15,000 bases of DNA, taken from positions 15,001-30,000 of the forward strand of contig JAHBMJ010001282.1 of NCBI GenBank assembly GCA_018398765.1, read 5' to 3'. The stretch comes from Chromera velia (lineage: Eukaryota > Sar > Chromeraceae). The notes under the pieces were generated by a model. That model saw only the letters and a program-made list of their open reading frames with translations, ran no database searches and was not told the origin of the DNA. Of this stretch, positions 8,821-15,000 are shown piece after piece (the first letter of the stretch is position 1; every line of letters begins with the position of its first letter). The position numbers and the translations under genes are program-made.

Positions 8821-8938
8821 CTAATCCTCCGAGAGTCCTGTGCCCACATTTTGTAATGCATAGGAGAGAGAAGGCGACAGAGGACGGACGTTGTTTTAGG
8901 TGAAATACGAGCTGCTGCTGCAGTGTCCGTTACCTTAC

Positions 8939-9575
8939 AAGTAGAGATGGAGGTGAAAATGACGTCTGAATCATCACCAACGGACTCTTTGTCAGAGAAC
9001 CTACCCCCCCAGGAGGAACTTCCTCTGAGTCAAAAACCAGAGCCTCAAGCGATGCGGTGCCTCTCTCATCAAAGCAGGGGTGAAAGTCAGGGGAGTGCGT
9101 GAAGCTGAAACCAGAGAAGTTGGAGTCTCTGGGGCTGTTGGTTATGGTGGACTCGCTGTTGGCTCCTCCCCCAGCGGTGATGGCATCTTCTGACTTCTCT
9201 TTGTACTGCTCTTCCTGCTAAAATCGGCTATCACGAAGAAGTCTTCGAGAGCCCACACATTCTTGTCTACCTTTTGTCCATTTGCCAAGATGCTACTTTT
9301 TACTAGCTGCGCACCATCCATCACAGTGAAGAACTGGCAATCCATATTAAAAACAGGAGAAAACTGAAGCCGTGCATACATATAAACAACATATGTTCAA
9401 CGCATGCAGAAAAAGGAGCTAGGCCTTTTGGCATGTACTGACCCTTCTCTTTTAAGAGGTTTCGATTCTTGACCAAAACAACCACCAAAGCACCCAAACA
9501 CAGACGGAATAACGTCCTCGAAATCAACATAAGCCAAAAACATTGCTTGTACAACAAGAAATCGGAAAATGAAAT
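8939..9575 (-). CDS. Upstream exons of the RIO1-like gene
   Basis: Three exons chain in phase on the minus strand: 9575-9439 (acceptor TTTTTTTCTGTAG before it; encodes AYVDFEDVIPSVFGCF), 9363-9271 (31 codons, begins FSPVFNMDCQFFTVMDG) and 9217-8939 (93 codons, begins QEEQYKEKSEDA, ends SFSPPSLL). Introns of 75, 53 and 118 nt use GTACAT, GTAGAC and GTAAGG donors with CTTCAG, TTTTAG and ATTAG acceptors, and the last joins in phase 0 to the kinase part at 8820. The encoded segment is polar, S/T/G-rich and probably a disordered N-terminal extension; RIO1 proteins have variable N-termini. I recognise no domain in it. The start codon is not identified and may lie above 9575. The consistent phases argue that the gene was recently functional. 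Confidence 0.4.
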
Positions 9576-10018
9576 CTACAGAAAAAAATAGCAAAGAGGT
9601 TTGCGCGCTTTTGAGAATCTTTTTTCAAGCTGAATTCTTGATACATAAAAGAGACTCTCAGAGCTTTTCTTGTTTATTCTTCCATCTGTTTTGAACTCTG
9701 ACTTCCAGAGTGACTTAGAGTGACCTCGAGGTTGAGTTGAGTTTTGACTAACCTGTGTGTACGTTAGCTAGATGATCGACAATGATCGAAGGCATACAAA
9801 AAACATGTTTTAATTCTGGGGCCGTTCGTACACTTGCGTATGTCAGACAGATGTGTGGCTGGCCATGCATCTGACGGGGGCACGGGGCCGACCGCCGCCA
9901 CCGAGGGGCGGGTCATACATATTGATCATAAAAAAATAATTTTATAATATATTTTTTAAAACTGTATATATGACAGAAGGTTTTCTCTCACACCTTCTTA
10001 AATGGAAAGGGTATTATA
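9576..10018. other. Intergenic stretch upstream of the RIO1-like gene
   Basis: No ORF of interest. There is an AT-rich patch (9920-9975, many A/T runs) next to a GC-rich one (9868-9910). This would include the promoter of the minus-strand gene if its first exon lies just above 9575, but I cannot point to a promoter element. Confidence 0.35.
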
Positions 10019-10448
10019 GCAACGACCCAAGGCCTGTAAAGCCGCCATTTTAAGCCCCGCGGCTGCGCCGCAGACTCTTTTAAGCCCCTCAATGGCGGCG
10101 CACCCTTCCTCACCCTCCCTCTCCCCCCGCCCGCCCTGCGAATATATATACTCATAAAACGAGCATAAACGAGCAATTTGCGCCGCAGACGCTAAACTTT
10201 TTTGGGAGGCTCTTTGGTATGCATGTTTTCACTGTGTTTTAATAACTCTGTGAATAGTTTGTCCTAGGGTTTGTTGTGGGGCTCCACAGAGTAGCTTAGA
10301 AAGTCACTCTGCGGCGCGGCGCGGATACAAGGAAATTTTTCTCCATGGCGCGCCGTGGAGCACCCTTTAAGCGCCCCGCGGTAGGCTCCGCGGCCCTGCG
10401 ACGTTTACCTACAAATGCTGCAGGCTTTACAGGCATTGCAACGACCCC
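10019..10448. repeat. GC-rich hairpin cluster bounded by short repeats
   Basis: GCAACGACCC occurs at 10019-10028 and again at 10438-10447 in the same orientation. Next to each is one arm of a perfect 12-bp inverted repeat (GCCTGTAAAGCC 10032-10043; GGCTTTACAGGC 10423-10434). Inside are a 9-bp stem (GCCGCCATT 10041-10049 with AATGGCGGC 10091-10099) enclosing GCGGC-TGC-GCCGC, a direct repeat TTTTAAGCCCC, a repeat AAACGAGCA/TAAACGAGCA near 10157-10173, CGCCGCAGAC twice, and the near-palindrome CCATGGCGCGCCGTGG near 10345. It may be a small mobile element; no coding capacity. Confidence 0.5.
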
Positions 10449-10799
10449 AATTTTTTGTAGGAAACTGTGAGACAGGAGATTGTAACCGTGTCTCTTTCAA
10501 TTTCTCTTTTTTGAATCTTTCTTTCTTTTTGAATCATTTGTTCTTCTCTTTTCTTTTATCTTTTTCAATTATTTTTGATAATTATTTTTGTGAACGAAAT
10601 ATGTCGTTCGAGCAAGACTGATTTATCTGATCGATTGATTGATAAACAAATATACCAAAGTTTTTGTGAGTGTTTAATCGTTTGTTCAGCAAGTAGATCG
10701 ACGCCAAGACTTGGTCGACAAAGAAGTATCAAAGAAGTTGATTGAATACGGCTTGAAAGAGATTGCATGCAGGCGGGCTACGGGGTGTCTCAGACTAAG
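10449..10799. other. T-rich stretch before the LTR, no gene supported
   Basis: A T/C-rich tract (about 10490-10590) is followed by a GATTGATT patch (about 10630) and ordinary sequence up to the LTR start. A + frame through 10711-10986 crosses the LTR boundary and is not a credible gene. Confidence 0.35.
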
Positions 10800-11056
10800 T
10801 GTTGCATGCTGCTGTATTATGTCTTGCATGGACCTTGCGTTAGTCTTGGCATATCTGTCCTGGCTGTCCCGTTTGTGCCTGTACGGGCGGGGGCCACAGC
10901 ATCTATTTCCGTTTGCGGAGGCGAAATGTATCCATTTATTCCTCTCTGGCCTCATAAAGCGGTCTGTTTCCTCTAGCCTGAACTGACAGTCTATGGACTC
11001 GGGTGCACCTATGTATTCTTTGTACGTCTATAGCAACCGCTTACTCCCTGTATACA
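10800..11056 (+). repeat. LTR copy 1 (5' LTR by position)
   Basis: Starts TGTTGCATGC, ends CCTGTATACA, 257 bp. It aligns without gaps to 12231-12487 at about 88% identity by hand count. The PBS follows at 11060, so it occupies the 5' LTR position. Confidence 0.75.
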
Positions 11057-11059
11057 ACA

Positions 11060-11085
11060 TGGTAACCAGAGCTTGAAATCGATCC
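11060..11085 (+). other. Primer binding site, initiator tRNA-Met type
   Basis: TGGTAACCAGAGC followed by TTGAAATCGATCC. Known Copia binding sites, complementary to the 3' end of plant initiator tRNA-Met, read TGGTATCAGAGC with TCGATCC further in. Both blocks are recognisable here with small changes, three bases after the LTR end. Confidence 0.6.
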
Positions 11086-12200
11086 AGGGAAATAAAGTCT
11101 GAATCTTTTGGTTTTGCCTTCATACCTCAGGGGGGCTGTTGGTATGATTTTTTTTTCGGACCTGCTTGAGCCTTTTATGTGTGTTCCTACCATCGCTAGC
11201 CACTGCTAAAATTTTGTCCTCCAATTTTTAATGTCGCAAGGGGGAGTAGGGCAAGCACTGAGGATGATTTTGCCATTGAGACTTTGGCTTGCCGTCTCCA
11301 TCTGTTCTTGCAATTGCCTTTTGTCTGTCTTTGTCCTTTCCGATGTGGATCGATCTGGATGAGCCTGATGTGGGTTTGTGCCTTTCGACTAACTAGTTCT
11401 GGTCAACGTCCACCCTAGCGTCCACCACTGACGACCACTCGGAGGACCTGCCTGGCATTGCCTGGAGATGTTGGCCATAAATATGACTGGCATTCTTGAT
11501 CACCCTAATAACTTCTCCGTCTCCGACTAGACCAACAAGATTTTTCTCTGCAATGATGTGCCTCCTTCCACCAAGCGAATCTCTTTGTGTTTATCTGTGA
11601 TAGGCGGGCTTCTTTTTGGTCTTGTTGGATATTGTTTGTGTCTGTGTATGCCATTCTTCCTCTGGCAATTCCAGAAAAATAAGCGAAACGCATCTTTCGT
11701 CTCTTTCTTTTATTGGCTAGAAAAAAACGTGAGGTGGTGGCATACCAGTCCTACTTCGATCCTTTGCCTTGTTGCCCTATCTGATCACGGCAACGTTTGC
11801 TCTTTCACTTAGATTGGCGGAGGAGAGTAAAAAGAAAAGAAGAGGCACATGACACTCTGTCTGTCTCTCTAGATTGTCTCCCTTTGCACACTCAATGCTC
11901 CCTTTTCTCTGTTGTCCTTGCTCTTGAACGTACCTCCATACACCTAAACGGGCACAACGTGCAAGCATGTCCTTGTTTTTGCTGTCACTGTATCTCTCTT
12001 CTCTCATTTCCTCTCACACTTGCTAGTGGAAGGCGTTTCCGCTCACCCCGCTGGCTGGTGGTTGAGAAGCAGTGGATCGGGTAGGGGGAGGATGCAATGG
12101 CTGACCGCCTTCATTTTGATGTCGTGAATGGCCTTGTTGCTTTGTCTGCGTGACCTAAGTATATCAACATTTGCGTTAGACACAGAGAGGAGGACTAATC
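11086..12200 (+). other. Interior of the LTR element, no intact ORF
   Basis: The longest frames are under 100 codons and do not resemble Gag or Pol. Two G-rich purine patches (AGGGGGG before CTGTTGG near 11130; GCAAGGGGGAG near 11238) resemble the sequence that precedes a 3' LTR in Copia elements. The interior may therefore itself be a patchwork of element pieces. Confidence 0.35.
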
Positions 12201-12225
12201 AGAAAAAAAGGGAAAAGAAAAGGGA
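12201..12225 (+). other. Polypurine tract before LTR copy 2
   Basis: Twenty-five purines without interruption (AGAAAAAAAGGGAAAAGAAA, then AGGGA) end five bases before the second LTR. This is the normal place for the plus-strand primer, although the tract usually touches the LTR. Confidence 0.55.
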
Positions 12226-12230
12226 ATCTA

Positions 12231-12487
12231 TATTGTGTGCCGCTGTATTGCGTCTTGCATGGACCTTGCGTTGGTCTCGGCATGTCCGTCCTGGCTGTCG
12301 TGTTCGTGCCTGTACGGACGGGGGCCACGGCATCTATTTCCGTTTGCGGAGGTGAAATATATCCATTCATTCCTCTCTAGCCTCATGAAGCAGTCTGTTT
12401 TTTCTAGTCTGAACTGACAGTCCATAGACTCAGGTGTACCTCTATATTCTTTGTACGTCTATAGCAATCGCTTACTTCCTGTATACA
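12231..12487 (+). repeat. LTR copy 2 (3' LTR by position)
   Basis: Same length as copy 1 with no gaps. The canonical TG start appears as TA (TATTGTGTGC), a single G-to-A change. It ends TATACA; a short hairpin (CAGGGG-CACACA-CCCCTG) spans the 3' boundary. Small ORFs inside both LTR copies are by-products. Confidence 0.75.
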
Positions 12488-12624
12488 GGGGCACACACCC
12501 CTGCCGTTTGCGGGGGCAATCTCTACGTATACAAGACAAAACAGCGACAGTGCTGAAGGCCCGTGAGTCAAGGGCGTCAAGGGCCCCAATAAATCACTTA
12601 TTGCTTATATACATATAAAAATAT

Positions 12625-13871
12625 GCCGCACGGACGTGGGCGGGCGGGACATGAGGGGGGTCTTAATCAAACTGGACTCCGCCGCCCATACTGCACGATT
12701 TTGGCCTCGTATGGGGAAAGGAGAAGAAAGCCCTGCCTTCCTTTCTTTCTGCTTCTGAACCCCATCCAACTCACCTAGGAGACGTCAGTTCGCCTCTCTA
12801 GACTCTCTCTAGCTGCTTGGTGCAGAAAAAACGACTCCAATACACACAGGGAGTGCAAAGAACGGACGTCTAAGCTCTGACACCTAAAGAGGCCAAAGAG
12901 GCCTCCCTGGACTCAGAAGTGAATAAAGGGCTATGATGCATCAATGATGATAAAATGCATACCGACACACTCCATCTGGTCCAGGTAACTTAGTTCCAAC
13001 AGGAGACAACGAATGGTTGGTGCACTGTGGACTTCAAGTGACAAGTCTACCCAGGAACAGAAAGATACACTCCAGGGGGCAGCCTATGTGAAATCACCGG
13101 AAGACCGTTCTCTTTCTTGAGTGCCTCCAACCTGCATCCAGTGCACAGAGGTACTACCCAACATGCATACGATTATGTTTAGAGGGAATGAGCAAGACAG
13201 AACGACCTACCAGGGGAAGTGGAAGTCGATCAATGCTCCAGAGACGTCATTTCACCACAACAAAGTAACAACAGAATCTCACCCTCCCAAAACCAGCAGA
13301 CGCACCGGAAACCGATCCCACTGCTCCCAGAGGATGACAACAGACCTAAAGCCTTCAGCAAAATTGATGGGGACGACTTTCATGACTTCCTGGTGAAAAG
13401 AAGGAATGTTGCTCAGGAGGCCAGAAGGGCCAATTCCTAACTGTTCGCAGTATCAACTGCCAAACCTATCCAAGCAGACCAGCGGTGCAACAAGACTTCA
13501 CTCTGACACAGACACAAGCTGTCTGGTCTTAAAAGAGGGGAATGGTACGACTTTTACTACCAATACTGCTCTGGACAACAAGAAGGAAAGCAAGGCAAGA
13601 GGGAACGAACTTGGCCCTCTGCAGACATCTGTGAGCTTTCTGAGGTTTTTTCAGACATTTTGGTGATTTTGAGGGTGACCCCGGAAACTTGCGGTCAAAA
13701 TTTCCCCAAATTTGAAATGCTGGGGTCCTGACGATCATTTTGGTAGGTCGCGGGCCTCTAAGGCCACCGGGGCCACTAGATAAGGCCATACTGCACGTTT
13801 TTAGCTTCGTATGGGGTCCTACCGTTTGATTAAGACCCCCCTCATATCCCGCCCGCCCACGTCCGTGCGGC
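12625..13871. mobile_element. DNA transposon-like element, 48-bp terminal inverted repeats
   Basis: The ends 12625-12672 and 13824-13871 are inverted copies matching at 47 of 48 bases (start GCCGCACGGACGTGGGCGGG; one C/T difference). Inside each TIR lies a near-palindrome, CCATACTGCACG-N5-GCTTCGTATGG type (12686-12714; 13786-13814). The near-identity of the ends implies recent or constrained mobility. The 1.1-kb interior is A/C-rich with overlapping small ORFs (13121-13396, 13219-13440, 13406-13666) and no recognisable transposase, so the element is probably non-autonomous. A target duplication is not clear (flanks AATAT and TAGTT; perhaps TA with one extra base). Confidence 0.75.
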
Positions 13872-14168
13872 TAGTTAATTAATGTTCTACTACCCTAATG
13901 AATCGTTGAATTGGGCATAAAAAATTAGGATTATCAACTTTTAATGCCCATGCAACTTTTAAATTTAAATTTCCAAAATTGGGTGTTCCCTAGGGTGTAA
14001 CCCTGGGTGTTCCATTATGAAAGAGGTGCAAAGAGTTAGAACTTTAAATTTTGTGTGCATGCAATACTGCATGCTAGACGTAGACCGTTTAGTTGAAAAC
14101 AACTCTTCAAGTTATTACAGACTTTATTATATGCACATTTTTAAATCGCTTTATGAATCTTGTGATTC
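13872..14168. other. AT-rich spacer with small hairpins and a motif copy
   Basis: It holds an inverted repeat (GGGCATAAAAA facing TTTTAATGCCC, about 13914-13949), two GGGTGTTCC copies around CCCTAGGGTGTAACCCTGGG (about 13980-14013), GCATGCAATACTGCATGC (about 14057-14074), and one copy of the motif shared by the fold-back elements (14030-14054). The small ORF here has no coding character. It may be a third, degraded member of the palindromic family. Confidence 0.45.
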
Positions 14169-14623
14169 CGCATGCCAGGGGCGAGTAGGGTGCTTTTTGC
14201 CCTCCTAAAGCGGCGCATTTCCACAAAAAACTTGTTTTCATAATTGGTAAGGAGTTAGAAGCTGAAACTTTGTGTAAGAAGACGTTGTAACGATAGAAAA
14301 AGAACTATGGAACAGATTTTTTATATCATTTCTAGAAACATAGACTGTCATACAAATTTTTTGATTTTGAGACCATTTTTTAACGGTCTTGAATAGTAAA
14401 AAAAACGGTATGAAACTTACAAAATTTGTATGACAGCCTATATTTCTAGAAATAATATAAAGAATCTGTTCTATAGTTCTTTTTCTATCGTTGCAACGTC
14501 TTCTTACACAAAGTTTCAGCTTCTAACTCCTTACCAATTATGAGAACGAGTTTTTTATGGAAAAGCGCCGGTCTCCTATGCAGAGGGGGGGGCAAAAAGC
14601 ACCCCACTCGCCCCCGGCATGCG
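14169..14623. mobile_element. 455-bp palindromic fold-back element
   Basis: The left arm, starting CGCATGCCAGGGGCGAGTAG, is mirrored by the right arm ending CTCGCCCCCGGCATGCG. The arms match closely for about 195 bp, down to GTCATACAAATTTT, around a 60-bp AT-rich loop (about 14363-14423). The right arm carries about 14 extra bases near its outer part. There is no coding capacity. Transcribed, it would fold into a long hairpin. A target-site duplication is not evident. Confidence 0.8.
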
Positions 14624-14699
14624 TCTTCTTAGCTGTCAGGTCTATATGGTATGATAGATCTGGTGATAGATATTAATCTACTAGTTGATCTGTTATTAG

Positions 14700-14888
14700 T
14701 TCCAAGTCCTCCAATGGTCACGCTTTTTTGAAAGAAAAATTCCCTTTTTTATCAACCCGAAGCAATTTTACATTCATGAGGAGGGTTTTATCAATCAGGC
14801 CCTGCACACATTCAAAGAGGAATTATTCATATACAAGGTTTACGGGAAACTGTACGTCATTTTCTTTTTTTTTCAAGTGCTAAAATAA
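14700..14888 (+). other. ATG-less open stretch, possible exon or element remnant
   Basis: Sixty-two codons lie between TAG (14697-14699) and TAA (14886-14888). The middle (INPKQFYIHEEGFINQALH, then FKEELFIYKVYGKLYV) has plausible protein composition. A good donor (GTACGT, 14852-14857) and acceptor (TTTGCACACAG, ends 14932) would truncate it as an exon. No family is recognised; A/T richness alone could give this length of open frame. Confidence 0.2.
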
Positions 14889-15000
14889 AGAAAAGGATCA
14901 CTTCTCGAATATCAAATCTGCCTTTGCACACAGGATTCGTACTTGACTTTTTGACCTTGAAAAAAAAAACCGAGGAGGCCCTTTTCCCCCCCTTATGTGC

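Larger units (their letters stand above)
10800..12487 (+). mobile_element. Short Copia-like LTR retroelement, probably non-autonomous
   Basis: Two 257-bp LTR copies in the same orientation bound a 1,174-bp interior. The first begins TGTTGCATGC, ends TATACA, and is followed after three bases by a methionine-tRNA-like primer binding site. The second is preceded by a purine tract. This order (LTR, PBS, PPT, LTR) is that of a complete retroelement, but the interior has no reverse transcriptase, integrase or protease that I can find in any frame. Expected five-base target duplications are absent (CTAAG left, GGGGC right), so the element may be a recombinant between two copies or badly decayed. TGTTG starts and this kind of PBS are common in Ty1/Copia elements. 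Confidence 0.6.

Noticed and set aside
10711-10986. 91-codon + ORF and its overlapping partners, also 12235-12417
   Set aside because: They run across or within the LTR copies; the second LTR gives similar peptides, so they are by-products of the repeat.
10800-12487. Five-base target duplication around the LTR pair
   Set aside because: Flanks are CTAAG and GGGGC; they do not match, also not with nearby alternative ends.
13121-13666. Overlapping A/C-rich ORFs inside the TIR element as a transposase or Gag
   Set aside because: No catalytic motif, zinc knuckle or recognisable domain; three short frames overlap, as expected for non-coding interior.
1-15000. CRISPR array, tRNA, rRNA, operon signals
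   Set aside because: No evenly spaced direct repeats, no cloverleaf or rRNA stretch that I can recognise, and the spliced gene structure points to a eukaryotic nucleus.

Overview
The window looks like nuclear DNA of a eukaryote with split genes. Coding blocks are interrupted by short GT-AG introns (about 50-600 nt) that keep phase, with pyrimidine-rich acceptors. Around them lie microsatellites, homopolymers, one unresolved base (N at 6569) and a dense set of decayed mobile elements. There is no bacterial operon structure, no rRNA or tRNA gene that I can recognise, and no CRISPR array. The protein style (hydrophobic segments joined by long low-complexity G/E/R/S stretches) and moderate GC would fit a microalgal or alveolate genome such as a chromerid. 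That is an impression, not a demonstration.

Layout. 1-2741 (+): the 3' part of a multi-exon membrane-protein gene, open at the window edge, with four exons whose inferred joins are all phase 0. 2742-4700: an AT-rich island holding a 1.29-kb fold-back element (3028-4318) with long inverted arms and a TA on both sides. 4700-7798: no confident gene, only two or three weak ORFs and a large CT/CTGTCT microsatellite. 7799-9575 (-): a gene encoding a RIO1-type atypical protein kinase with several upstream exons; its kinase part carries single-base frame breaks and a tandem duplication that may have become an intron. 9576-10799: intergenic sequence with a cluster of GC-rich hairpins. 10800-12487: two 257-bp LTR copies in the same orientation, with a tRNA-Met-like primer binding site after the first and a polypurine tract before the second; this is a short, probably non-autonomous Copia-like LTR element. 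12625-13871: a DNA-transposon-like element with 48-bp terminal inverted repeats differing at one base. 14169-14623: a 455-bp near-perfect palindromic element.

How the parts relate. The two genes have no evident functional link. The more informative theme is the repeat landscape: two structurally different fold-back elements 10 kb apart share a roughly 25-nt core motif (GGAGTTAGAAGCT followed by an A-rich/TTTG block). Repeat copies differ from each other almost only by transitions, many at CpG, which suggests cytosine-methylation decay. The best leads are the duplication-born intron in the RIO1-like gene and the shared-motif fold-back family.
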